The position numbers and the translations under genes were made by a program. The notes under the pieces are model-generated. The model had not been told where the DNA came from. It saw only the letters and a list, made by a program, of their open reading frames with translations, and made no database searches. Shown piece by piece: positions 1-10,647 of a stretch of 34,809 bases of DNA (position 1 is its first letter; the number at the start of each line of letters is the position of its first letter). The stretch covers positions 1-34,809 of the forward strand of contig BRYA01001461.1 in assembly GCA_030267965.1 (NCBI GenBank). The letters are read 5' to 3'. This DNA comes from Triparma columacea (Eukaryota; Sar; Bolidophyceae; Parmales; Triparmaceae).

Positions 1-2165
1 ATGAACTCCCTTCATCTCAACTTTCTCATCGGGGCTTTTGAGTTCATACGCCCCAGTTCCTTCCTTGCACTTTTTGTAGAATTCCTTCGCACTCCTGATA
101 GCCTTCTCCTCCTCTTCTGTATAAGTTTGCTTCTCATTTTCTATAACTTTGGCAAGCAGCTCTCGTGTAATCGAGTCCTTTTCATCATCAGTTTTTGCAA
201 ACTTGTTCCTGATGTCAATAATGTTCTTTGTATAATTAGATGACAAGTAATTCATTACAAATGTTGGCACAGAACTCTTGATATCAACCCTGGAAGCAAA
301 TGTGACGCGGCACTGAGGGGTTCCCTTATCAGTTGGTAGCGCTTCAAACAGCCATGTTGTTGTTACAGATGCAAGAACAGTCCTAGAGCTTAATAATGAA
401 AAGTGGTTATCCAACAGGTTGGTGTCTTTGTACACTGTCCAGCATTTTGTTCCTCCCTTCTCTGTCTGCCAGGTACCAAAAACTCTCCACTCCCTAAGTG
501 AAAGTCCTTGTCCAAGCTTTCTTCTGTTAAGATAAAGCTGTGAATGCCCATTAAGCTTCTTTGTTTCGATCGCCTTGTACTTCTTTCCAAGCTTGGCCTT
601 TCTCTCCCTTGAATCCTTTATGAACTCGTATGCAACACACACTGCAAGTGAAGCGTCTACAACTGTCTCAGTCATGCCTGTCACAAGGCTTTCACCCTCG
701 AGATGCACACCTTTCAACTTCACCCTGGGATCTGGACTCTTCATATTTTTGAAGGTCTTGGTTGCCTTGCATTTCATGTAGAATTCCTTGCCCTCCTTGA
801 TTGCCCTCTCCTCCTCGTCGGTATAATTTTGTGGCTCATTCTCTATTATATTTGCGAGGGCCATGAGTGCCTCCTTGTCAATCTCGTCGTTGTTCATGAT
901 TTTTGGGTGATCTTTCGGCACACTGTCCTGGCTCACAGTGCCTCGGGATGTGGTCAGCCCCTCCTCTCCATCTCCCTGAGGCTCAACACGTCCCATCTCG
1001 ATGTCGTCACCCATGTTGCGTACAATATCCTCTTCTTTGCCTAGCTCCTCTTCATCTCCCCCAACGAGTCGCTCCTTATCCTCAGTTCCATATAAAGATT
1101 TCTCAAGAGTGCCGAGCGCCGGAGCGCCGGTGCTTCTTTCAGAAACGGCCCTAAGGACATTGTTCTCCTTCACCAACTCGTTATTAATGTCACCGAGGCG
1201 CTTGTTCTCGGCGACGGACCTTACCGCAGCGGCCTTAAGCTCGGCAATCTCCCTCCCCTGAGCGTCGACGATGGTCTTCAACCTTTTAATTTCCTCCTTC
1301 ATGTTTGTGACGTTCACAGACTTGTCGCGATTGATGGGTGCGGGGTGAACGGTAGTCATGTGGTCGGCGGTTGGCGGGGCGGCAGTTGACGGGCCAGCGG
1401 ATGACCGGCCGTCAGCAGCACGGCTGGCGGATGTTAGGCCAGCGGTTGCACGGCCGGCGAACAGCGGCGCATCGCTAAGATTATTATCTTCCGCAAGCTG
1501 ACCTTCAACTGCGCCAGAAATTTCTGGGGTTGGGGGGAGGTGGAAATGTTGTTGGAAAGGTCAATAAAAGACAAAATTTGAAACGCTCACAAATCAGTTC
1601 CCCCGCACTTCCCCGAAACACTAGATTGCCCTCCTCCTACTCTACGTCGCTACGCAAACTTACCTTGCCCAGCCTTCTCATGGGACAATTCAGATGCTGC
1701 AGAGGAGACGACATTGCGAGAAAAAGTGAGTTTTTTACCAAATTTTCGACGCACCTCCCACAACTTTCCTACCCTCCTCTTAGGAAGAAAAATGTCCTGC
1801 CCCTTCTTTTGCGTTCGACGCTTACTCACCTTGTTCATGGTCTCCATGGTCATTTTCAGAACCTGTGGTTTCGGGGATTTTTGTGTTTTTTTAGCTTCTT
1901 GAGAGTTTATTTGACGCGCACCTCAAGGACTTCTCCTCCTATCCCTAAACATGAAAATACTATCCTCCCCCTCCTCCCCCCCAGACGAATACTCACCTTG
2001 GGCAGCGTCCCCACTAGGCCTTTCACTTGTCAAAGGAGGAGTTATTTGCCTCTCATGTCCTAAACTGGGCACTGAGGGCCTGCCTCGTAGCACCGGAGCG
2101 CCGCTTTCGGACGCATGCGTCCCCGCTGTAGCGTCTTGCTTCTCCCCTGGACGTCCGTTTTCCAT
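1..2165 (-). CDS. Tandem START-like domain protein (5' part; continues past the left edge)
   Basis: The sequence shows five exons on the minus strand: 1997-2165, 1830-1862, 1664-1696, 1591-1620 and 1-1508. All introns begin GTGAG or GTAAG, end AG and are in phase 1. The ATG at 2165 is preceded in frame by a TAA, which supports this start. The N-terminus is polar and Ala/Ser/Pro-rich. A coiled-coil stretch rich in Glu, Lys and Leu follows (about 1130-1310). Next come a START-like lipid-binding fold (motifs VDASLAVCVAYEF, LSLREWRVFGTW) and the beginning of a second copy: KEFYKKCKEGTGAYELKSP resembles the KEFYMKCKATKTFKNMKSP found before the first domain. START domains bind lipids or sterols in a hydrophobic pocket; the ligand here is unknown. 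The missing 3' part may hold more START copies or an output domain. Confidence 0.75.
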
Positions 2166-2907
2166 GTCAATGCTCTTCAGCTCTTAACTCTTGATGTTTC
2201 TTTGGATTGGTGGAACGAGCAAACGTTGAGGGTGAGTGAACTGTCGATTTCGTTGTGTGTGCGATGGAGTTGGCCCTCTCTTATACAAGCCAGCAACGCG
2301 CTCCCATTGAGAGGTAAAGCACAAAATCATTCTTCCAATTCCTTCCCCCCCCACAACAGCCCCCTCATCGGGCTGAACCTTCCCCATATTGTGACCCCAC
2401 ATAGCACGCGTAACCCTCGCCGCCCTCCTTGGCCCATCTGTCCCCTCCACTTACCTCCTCGCCACCCCTCTCGTAGTACCACTCTTCCAAAGGGTCCCAA
2501 GGATTTCGATCCGAATGCCCAAGAAGTGTTATTTGCTCTGTTATTTGCTCCTGATGGTACAACGCTTGAAAAATGTTTCTCTCGACGATATTTCTACACT
2601 ATGGTTGAAGTAGTGCTACGATTGTAGATTCAATCAGCTTGAAAAGAAATAAAGGATCTGTCCAAACTCCATTTCCCCAGGTTCGTTTCGACTGTTTCGA
2701 CTTTTGTTGGACCCAGACCTGGCCCAGTCAACAGTCCCCCTCCCCTTAGACTCGCGCCTTCGAGTATCGATCGTGAGCGTCGCAACTCCAGGTGAGAGTT
2801 GGGGCCCATTTTCCATTCCTTCTATCCGCCCACTCCTTTCTCATACTCAATCTCCCGAACAGCTCCCCCCTCTCCTCGTTCGCGCAATCATTTCCCTTAA
2901 AATAATC
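2166..2907. promoter_or_regulatory. Divergent intergenic region between START gene and receptor kinase
   Basis: This 742-bp stretch separates two divergent start codons, so it should hold both promoters and 5' UTRs. No clear TATA box or conserved element was recognised. Open frames here are short or lack protein-like composition. One minus-strand segment, 2455-2550, is flanked by splice-like AG and GTAAGT and reads 32 acidic residues without a stop. It could be an upstream exon of the START gene, but no in-frame connection to the ATG at 2165 was found. Confidence 0.35.
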
Positions 2908-5900
2908 ATGCCAACCTTCCTTATCGCCACGGTCCTGGCAGTTGTGCTTATTGCCCAATCCCCTGCACGGGCTGATACCTCTCCCTCCGTTGTAAAAGTG
3001 GGTGTACTCAAGAATGACGGCTTGGAGGCGTGTTGCCCTGGCGAAGGACTCATCTGGGACGATGCTGTTGATGTCGCAATATCGGCGGTCAACAAGGACC
3101 CCAACCTTCTCGCCGGTGTTAAGATTGAGAAGGTCAAGAGAAATACGCAACAGATAAACGAGACGTTTCCCAGTCAGGCGGTCGGACTTGAGGCGACCAT
3201 TGAGATGGTCCTCGAGGAGCACGTGGCTGCTATCTTCGGCGCCCAGTACTCATCCGTTAGCATGCCGACTAGCGTAGGTAAGATCTTTGTGTTTGCGTTT
3301 TGTGAAGCGATACTAAATTTAATTTTATCCATTTATAACACTCGTCGCTTCACTCCTCCCCCCAAGTGAGCGGAGTCTACAGCGTCCCTCAGATATCTGC
3401 CATTTCGGGAGCGCCCATTTTAACGCAGGGCGGTCACCCAACCTTCATGCGAACCCTCGAGGGCTACGGCTCGAACGAGTACGGGAAGGTGATCCTGACC
3501 TTGCTAAATCATCTCGGGTGGAGGGAGGTCTCTTATATAAACGACTTGGAGGAGAATGGGGCGGGCTTCGCGGACTCATCGATCACGGCTTTACAAGACT
3601 TCCTCGAACCTCACGGCATTGAGACGCTCACCCGAGCGAAGTTCCCGTTTTTTGACGGGCTCATCGTACCGGCCGGAACCTTCGACTCAGTCCTCGACAC
3701 TCTTCGTGGCTCGTCTTCCAGGATTCACATTGTCTCCTCGCAAAACCCCCTCTTCACCGCGTTCCTCTTTGCAATGCGCGATGACGGCAGCTTCAACATG
3801 GACGAGCATTACTTCATCTTCCTCAATACATTCAACACCCTAGATCCGGCAAACTACGATCCCTCCGAGCTTCCCTTCTACTACACCGATCCTCCCCACG
3901 AGGACTACTTAACCCTCACCAAAAATATATTTCGCCTAGGCTTCAGCTCTTTCGACCCCCGGGGAACCGAAGCAGCCCGCTACCGCAATCTCACTGAAGA
4001 ACTCTTCCTTAGACCGTACCAAAACCAATCCTGTAACCCTTACCAGCCGCTTACAAATCAGATTCCCTTCTGGGGAGCCTTCGACACGATTTTCCAAGCA
4101 ATGGATAAACTCCACACACAGGGGGAGTTGCTCATCTCCGTCGATTCGGGCGATCCGACCTTCATGGATTTGTACAAAGCACGCAACGCCAAGCTGCACA
4201 AAGCGATGCTCGGAGGCAACTTCACCTCCGTCACTGGAAAGAAGATCGATTTTTACGACTCGGGCGACAAGAAGTCGCCTGTAAGGATTTTCATGATCGA
4301 GCCGGGTAACGCCATTCCTGAAAATCCGTTGGAGTGGAGTCCGTGCGAGTCGAGGTCGCCCTACAAAGGGCTAGACATTGTAGAGTTAACATCTTCTTGT
4401 GTCGGCGACGTGAATTTTGAAGGCTGCGCCACTTGGGTGACTCCTGCAACGTCGATTCCTTGGAAGAACGGACAGGCTGCAATCCCGCCGGCGACGATTA
4501 CCACTACCACTTCCAACATTCGCAGCCCCCGATATATTCCCGCCATCGTCGCTTTCGTAGTTATTTGCTTCTTGGTTGTCATCAACCTCAAGCGAAAAAT
4601 GAACAAGACTATGAATCAGGTAGAGGAGCTGAAATTGAACCTCAAGCTGTTGAGAGAATACAACGTCAAGGAGAAGAAGCTCATTGAGGCCCAGATCGTC
4701 GAGTTCAAGAGAGAATTTGCCGAGGGGAAAAGTTCTTCTACCAACTCCGATTTGAGCAAGGTACTCATCAACGCGAACGAGCTAGAGTCAGAGGAGGTCA
4801 TTGGAAAGGGCGCTTTTGGTGAAGTCTACCGCGGCAAGTACCACGGGCAAGCCGTCGCGGTCAAGACTCTCATCAGCGTAGACCACGATAGCCTCACCAG
4901 ATTCCGAGAGGAAATTCTGCTCATGGCTGACCTCCACCACGCAAACATAGTGGTGCTCATCGGCGCCTGCTGGGAGGAGAGCCTCATGGCGCTTGTCATG
5001 GAATTTTGCGAGAAGGGTATGTCGAGTTCAGTTTTAAAGAAGGAGGGTTCTAGCTTTTCTTGGGAAGATCCTCTCTTGAAGTGGTCGCTAGACGTGGCTA
5101 GGGCGATGCAGTACCTTCACTCAGTCATTTATTACAACGTTAAAACCAAGGAAGAGGTCCACGGAATTATGCACAGGTGAGGAACAAAGTCCTCGTTCCT
5201 CATATCATATCTTTTCCTAACTCGTCTTTTTGCTCCTCGCGCAGAGACCTCAAGCCAGACAACTGCCTCGTCACCGACACTTTCGCCATCAAGGTCGCCG
5301 ATTTTGGTGAAGCCCGGGCCATAGACCTTGACAACACCATGACTCAGGTTGGAACGCCCATCTACATCGCACCCGAAATCGTTAGAGGCGATCACTACGC
5401 CACTTCATGCGACGTCTACAGCTTCGCCGTAACCGTGCTTCAATTCAGCCTCAGAGGTTTAACGCCCCTCTTGAACTTCCTGCACAACACGATGATGGAC
5501 GAGAAGAAAATGAGCAGGAACATCACACTGTCCGTAGGAAGGATTACCCATTCCATGATTGCCAAGGATTGGCGACCAAACAGAAAAGCCATTGAAGCTG
5601 AAAGTGTTCCCAAATGCATCGTAGACCTCTTGCAACTTTGTTGGCACGCCGATCCCTCGGAGCGTCCTTCCTTTTCTGAAATAGAGCATTTTCTCAAGGT
5701 CGATGCGATGCAGAGCATCCAAGGAGTGGGAGGGGAGGGAAAACTCCGAAGAACTTCAACAAGCGGGAGTTTGGCATTGAGAATAGCCAAGCATAAACTT
5801 GAGGTGAAGGGAAAATCAACGAAAGAGGACCAAGACAGCGTGGAAGTTTTGAAACGAAGGGTTCAAGAACTTGAGGAAGAGAACAAAAAATTGAAGGGCG

Positions 5901-5950
5901 AGGTGTCACGCGAGGGCTCATCATCGGTCAGGCCCGCTTCTCCCGTTTAA
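2908..5950 (+). CDS. Receptor protein kinase: ANF-receptor-like ectodomain, one membrane segment, TKL-type kinase
   Basis: Three exons (2908-3277, 3367-5176, 5245-5950) join in frame to 961 residues. The ATG at 2908 starts a clear signal peptide (residues 1-23, core LIATVLAVVLIA). Residues about 30-450 resemble the periplasmic-binding-like ligand domain of natriuretic peptide and GABA-B receptors (AIFGAQYSSVS; ISGAPILT; a GWREVSYI strand). A membrane helix lies near 512-530 (AIVAFVVICFLVVI). A charged, probably coiled linker follows, then a kinase from about 600: GKGAFGEV loop, VAVK lysine, HRDLKPDN at 726-733, DFG near 744, APE near 768. All catalytic motifs are intact, so an active Ser/Thr (TKL) kinase is expected. 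Intron 2 splits the HRD arginine codon. The C-terminus carries a short coiled coil. No guanylate cyclase domain follows, unlike animal natriuretic receptors. The ligand is unknown. Confidence 0.85.
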
Positions 5951-6174
5951 TATAAGCCAAAACAAATTTTGCTTTAAAAACCTAAAATGCCAATCTTCAT
6001 ATATATGACGAGCGCTCCTCTCTGCGTTTCCGACTCGGAACTGAGTGGAAGTGAGTGAAAAATTGAGTTATGATGGAAAAAAATTGAGGAATCCGAAAAA
6101 TGGGACCCAGAATAAATCCTCTCATTAAAAAGCAACAACAAAACAGCGTTCATTCCCCCTTAATCACACTATAG

Positions 6175-8710
6175 ATGTCATCGTTCCAAGTTGAGGATCC
6201 CTCGTCTTGGAGAGAGTCCCCTATTCCCCCCCTCAACAATGAAAAGACCCCCCGACAAGGTGGCCTGGAGCCCGGATCATTCCATGTGAAAAATAGCGAT
6301 GAAAAGAGGGGTCGACAGATCGTAGAGACGTTTCATGCTCAATTAATGGCATCTCTCCGAAAGAAAAGTGACTCGTAAGTGTCGTATCCTCCCCTCACCC
6401 CTCAAATCCCTCACCAAGGGCGATCTCGTCTCCCTCCGACATTGTTCTCCCCCCTCACCTTCCCCCCTCACCTCTTCTCAGTGCACCTCTTCGAAAACTG
6501 ATTGGTCAGTCAAAGATTTTGCGGAATCTGCTGCTCTCTCTCCCGCACTATCACTCGTTCTATCCCAAGCAAGCTCCATGTCTGGTTGACTATGTTCATG
6601 AATTGAAATCTCTCAAGGATTCCTTCGTTCCGTGTCAAGTACTAGACGGACGCCCAAACTCCCTTGTGTCGTCGCCCACGGATCCCTGTCTTTCGACCGC
6701 TCCCCGTGTGTTCTCGTCTGAATTGACGGAAACTGGGATTCGGCGCTATTTGTTAACAAGCTACTCCAGGTTCCTCATCCACTACCACTCGCTGTCGCCG
6801 CACGCCCGCCATTATTACGAGCTCATCCCGCAAGGTATGTCAGTCAGAGTGCACATGGACATCGAGAGGAGACTAGGCAAGCGGACAGGGAGGAACCGGG
6901 TCAAAAGGGGGGAGGGAGATACCGTCAAGGTTGTCAGGGGAGAGTTTTGGAGGTGAGTCGAAGAAGCCACAGGAGAGCTGTTGTCAAATTTTGCCGTATC
7001 ACATATGAGCAATCTATGTAAGTAATGTATCTCTCACTAACTTAAACCTCATGCTCAGGTTTCTGGTTTCTGAATTTGGTGACGATGTTGTCCCACCGGG
7101 CTTAACTGCTTCTCAAATCATCTCCTCCCCCGATTCACCCGAAGTAACCTCCGCGCTGTCCTCCCTTGTCGTGCATCTAACGGCGAGCACGCTAAGTAAG
7201 TTTAGTTGCCATCTCATATTCCACCTCCCTGGCTGCTTGTGGAAAGATAACGAAAACTTGGGATTATTTGTCAAGGCGTTCGTTGAGCAGTGGGACGATG
7301 TCAAGGTAAAGGAGAGGTGGGGTTGGGACGGGGATTTTTGGATCGATACCGAGGAGAAGGGAAACGTAGGGGTAGGTGAAAGCGACTGTAGGCAGTCGCA
7401 GTCGGGCCTGACGCAGCCCATGACTCGTACGCAGCTGGCGTCCCCCAAGTCCAGCAGATCCATCATTGACACGGCCATATACACTAGAAATCGAGTCTTT
7501 AGAATCCTCGGGTCGACCAAGTACGGGAAAAAGGGCGGGGAAGGGAGGCTAAAGGTTTGGGATAGAAAGGGATGGGAGTGGGGGGATAATTTCTGGGAAG
7601 AGTTCGGGGAAGGCGGCAATGTGAAGGTGAGGCGAGGATGGGGGGGGGGGGTGGTTAGGGGGGTATTAAGGGGGTGTCAACCTACATATCATGAACAACA
7701 GCTCGCTCAACATGTGTTTCTTTTCCCCACCTTACCCCCCTAACCCCCTCTCCCCCTCTCAGACCTCCCCCCTACTCAACCTCTCGTCCCCCACCCCCCT
7801 TACAAAAAAACGTCTTGAAAATGCCCTCTCTTTCACGTCTCATGCGTCATGCTTCGAGAGGACCCTCGTAGTCCCTCTCTCTCGCCCCGGGGGCACAAAG
7901 GTCCTCAGCTGGAACATCGGCAAAGCCTCTGTCGAAGCTCACGACCGTCAATCTGAGATTGCCAAGACGGAAGCCTCCGTCAAGAACCAAGTCGCGAGTT
8001 ACGTCCCCCCAACGATCCCCAACCCAACCGTCCCCTCAGGCGCGCAGGCGTTGCAGGCTCCCTTAACAGCCGTCGATTCATCCCTACCTGCCTCACTACC
8101 CTTTGACGCGTCAAAACACGCGGGGAAGACGAACCTTAGGCTCCCATCGTGTTACCCTATACTCGACGCGTACGTCTCCGGGTACCTTTGCTCTCTTCAC
8201 GCCATTCCAGAGGAGGGTTTGTTCCCAGGTGTAATCGGTGGTTGGAGCGTCTCTAAGGTATGGGGTGAGGGTGGGGGGGCGTGGGTTAGCAGGGTTACGT
8301 ACGATATTCGGGGTAACAGGTGGTGCGGGAACGTTGGTAGACACCACAAGTCTAACAACATCAGGTTTCAGGTTGATCTCATGGGGGGAGTAGACGACTG
8401 GGGGAACGGGGGGGCGGTTTGGAGGCAGATGTGCCATGATAGGGACTGCAGGGGGTACAGGAGCGAGTGGTACGAGGTGGAGGAGGAGGGGATCAAGGAG
8501 TGGGAGGAGGGGGAGAGGTGGGATAGGGTTTGCTTGAGGGCTGTGGAGGAAGGGGAGGGGGGGGCAGGGGAAAGCCCGAAGAAAAAGGTGAAGGAAGAGG
8601 TGAAAGACGCCGCCCAGGACAGTGGTGCGGGGGATGGGGTTGCTGACGATGACAGCTTCGAGAGAGCGCTGGAGGAGGAGATTGTGAAAAATCCTAGGGA
8701 GTGGATGTAG
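6175..8710 (+). CDS. PRIMPOL: PrimPol, primase-polymerase (AEP family)
   Basis: Four exons (6175-6374, 6482-6952, 7059-7626, 7763-8710) give 728 residues; human PrimPol has 560. A TAG lies directly upstream of the ATG in frame. Recognised family motifs include the metal-binding DxE pair in VRVHMDIE (D193, E195), the nucleotide-binding SxH in SCHLIFHLPG (near 273-275), and the third acidic residue in IIDTAIYTRNRVFR (D361). The C-terminal UL52-type zinc knuckle has RWCGNVGRHHKSNN and MCHDRDC (about 598-645). The protein should reprime stalled replication forks in the nucleus and/or mitochondrion and perform translesion synthesis. The extra length lies between motifs and in an acidic, Lys/Glu-rich C-terminus after the zinc knuckle. 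Intron 3 (7627-7762) has a G-run near its 5' end and is pyrimidine-rich near its 3' end. Confidence 0.92.
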
Positions 8711-8837
8711 GGGGGGAGATGGTGTGTTTAAGAAAACAGGTGGATTGTTGTTGGAAAACCATAACCCTCTCGCAGTTCCCTTATCATCTTACTCCCCTCT
8801 AGCCCCCCCCCCCCCACACACACATAAGGCCACACTT

Positions 8838-9260
8838 TTACTTGTCCCCCTCCTGGACAGTCTTCTCCTCGACAACCTTGACAGTCTCAGTCCTCCTCAT
8901 ATCCTCCCAGAGTCTCTCCCTGATGTACATTTCCACGACCTCCATCTCGTCCTCGGCCTGCACAATCAGCTCCTCGATCTGACCGCACGCTACCGCCTTC
9001 TCAACGGACTCAATGTCACCACCTGACTCCTCGGCTTTGGCGATACGGAAGTTTGCAACTTTCTCAGCGTTGATACGGTAGCCTGCGTCGGCGGGGATCT
9101 CGGTTAGGCGGGTAAGGACGGCCTTGTTGGCTGCGATTAGGGCAGGAATTGGATCGGGGTGGACTGGGAGACCCACTAGACCTGTTGTGGTCTTGGTCAC
9201 GGTGGAGAGGGAACGACGGGCCAAGGGAATGGAACGGGTGATGATACGGAGGGAGTTCAT
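8838..9260 (-). CDS. NDUFA5: NADH:ubiquinone oxidoreductase subunit, NDUFA5 family
   Basis: A single exon encodes 140 residues. The ATG at 9260 is the first ATG in the frame; the open frame extends upstream only through non-ATG codons. The N-terminus is a typical mitochondrial presequence (Arg/Ser-rich, no acidic residues: MNSLRIITRSIPLARRSLS). The mature part carries the family signature TTGLVGLPV, then EIPADAGYRINAE and GQIEELIVQAEDEM, which align with human NDUFA5 (TTGLVGLAV, EIPKNAAYR, GQLEEVILQAEHEL). It is an accessory subunit of the complex I matrix arm. Its 3' end converges on PrimPol with only 127 bp between the stops. A TA/TG-rich microsatellite-like stretch (about 9425-9465) lies in the upstream region. 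Confidence 0.9.
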   Translation of the reverse strand: MNSLRIITRSIPLARRSLSTVTKTTTGLVGLPVHPDPIPALIAANKAVLTRLTEIPADAGYRINAEKVANFRIAKAEESGGDIESVEKAVACGQIEELIVQAEDEMEVVEMYIRERLWEDMRRTETVKVVEEKTVQEGDK

Positions 9261-10149
9261 GGGTTGTTGGATGGAAGGATTGGCGTTACGGACGGGTTGC
9301 TGCAAAGTTTGCAATGCAAAGTAAGAAAGGGAGATGTGCGGGATTTGGGGTTAGGCTTATTTTGATGCTTTTGAGGTTTTACGGTGTCTCTTTGTGTGTG
9401 TGTGTGAATTTTGTACGTGTTAAAGTGTATATATGTGTATGTATGTATATAAGTATATAATAAAGGAGGAATGAAGTGAAACAAATGAGGGGATCGTTGT
9501 TGGATAAATCCTCCATAAATCCTCTAAAAGTCATCTAATCGTTCCACAAAGTCAGCATCCTCTGTGAATACTCTCAAACGTACCTTAAGCTAAGTAACAA
9601 TGTGTAGTTTGGCAAATTTGTGGAGAAAATGGAGAGGGAAGCAGAAATGAGTCTGTCTTCGAAGTGCTCTCAGAATTGAGCTCAAATAAGTCCATAATGT
9701 TCCATTCATTCTCGTTTAACTCAATCATTTCGTATACAAATTGTATAAGCTGATATATGTCATCATAAAGAAGACCTATACAAGATATTATTTCGAATGA
9801 GGCGTAAATGAGCAAAATATGACACTCTCTGCAGCTCAACACCGAGTGGCTCTTCTTCAGATCCACAAATAGGAAGACTTACGGGGACGTTATGGAGATA
9901 TTATGGGCATGTCATCGGAAAGTTGTACACACAAACCCCATTAACATACTCATTGACACTTTCACACATCTCTAAAGGTACGTAACTGCTCAATCCAACC
10001 CTTCCCAGTCAATCTCAACAGGTTATTCTGGAAGTGTGTACTACTGTAGTGTGTTCTGTTAGGATTATTCTCCTACCCCTTTTACGACCACAAATACGAC
10101 CACCAATACGACCACCAATCCACCCACCAACCATCCTTGGCATTTTCAG
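9261..10149. other. Intergenic region without a convincing gene
   Basis: The segment starts with the NDUFA5 upstream region, including TA/TG-rich simple sequence near 9425-9465. It is AT-rich around 9590-9800. Short open stretches occur on both strands (for example 9585-9866 minus and 9835-9977 plus), but none has a start codon plus consistent splice phases. A 12-bp unit related to ACGACCACCAAT repeats imperfectly near 10085-10125. No tRNA or rRNA signature was seen. Confidence 0.4.
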
Positions 10150-10427
10150 TCACGACACTAGGCCAGACATCTGTGAAATCCCCGACTTAGTACCTCCTCC
10201 CTTTACGGGGTTGGAAAGAACCTCCCGGAACCCCGCAGCACCTCAAACCATGCCTATAAAGTCACCCTTACAGCCAAGGTAGATTCTCCGCTCGTCCTCC
10301 CCCGTTAGAAACCTTCCGTGTTCGTTATGTTTCAATTAGGTTGGTTGAAAAACTCTCTGAAAGATACACTCTCGTCCGGGAGGCGGTAGGGGATAGGGTA
10401 CATGCGACCGGGGCGATTGATAGCTGA
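10150..10427 (+). CDS. Possible short gene or 3' terminal exons, unknown product
   Basis: An acceptor-like CATTTTCAG ends at 10149. An open frame then runs to a GTAGAT donor-like site at 10279 and continues in frame after TTCAATTAG at 10339, ending at TGA 10425-10427. The joined C-terminus (LVEKLSERYTLVREAVGDRV) looks like a real charged helix. No upstream exon could be joined without a stop: the best candidate, 9835-9977, either meets a TAA or has the wrong phase. The only ATG in frame lies near the end of the first segment and would give a 38-residue peptide. It may be a fragment, a pseudogene or coincidence. Confidence 0.2.
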
Positions 10428-10605
10428 TCTTTGGAACCTTTTTCATTTCTGGAGCTCTTATCCCACTTTCGCCACACCCCCCCCCAACACACACACCCCA
10501 GGGAGAACCTTAAGCACTCCATGAGGCTCATGAGACGACCTGGTTGTGAAAATCCATAATTTAAAGTCCCTCCTTGCTAAATCAAACACACGCATTATAC
10601 TTGCC

Positions 10606-10635
10606 CTACGTTACATGCACCTACGTTACATGCAC
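10606..10635. repeat. Perfect 15-bp tandem duplication
   Basis: CCTACGTTACATGCA occurs twice in direct succession just downstream of the SET gene stop. It is probably a small slippage duplication in the 3' flank; no function is evident. Confidence 0.6.
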
Positions 10636-10647
10636 CCCCCTACCCCT

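Noticed and set aside
2455..2550. Splice-flanked 32-codon acidic stretch on the minus strand
   Set aside because: It looks exon-like, but no in-frame connection to the START gene ATG and no start codon of its own were found.
2115..2627. 170-codon plus-strand open frame between the START gene and the receptor kinase
   Set aside because: It begins inside exon 1 of the START gene on the opposite strand, has Pro/Leu/Ser-biased composition and no domain or splice support.
2908..5950. Receptor guanylate cyclase identity
   Set aside because: The ectodomain resembles natriuretic receptors, but no cyclase domain follows and the kinase catalytic residues are intact.
9585..9866. Minus-strand 93-codon open frame
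   Set aside because: It starts at a non-ATG codon in AT-rich sequence, and no upstream exon joins it in phase.
9835..9977. Possible exon before the weak gene at 10150-10427
   Set aside because: The frame with the required phase contains TAA just before the GTACGT donor; the other open frame reaches a stop or an incompatible phase.
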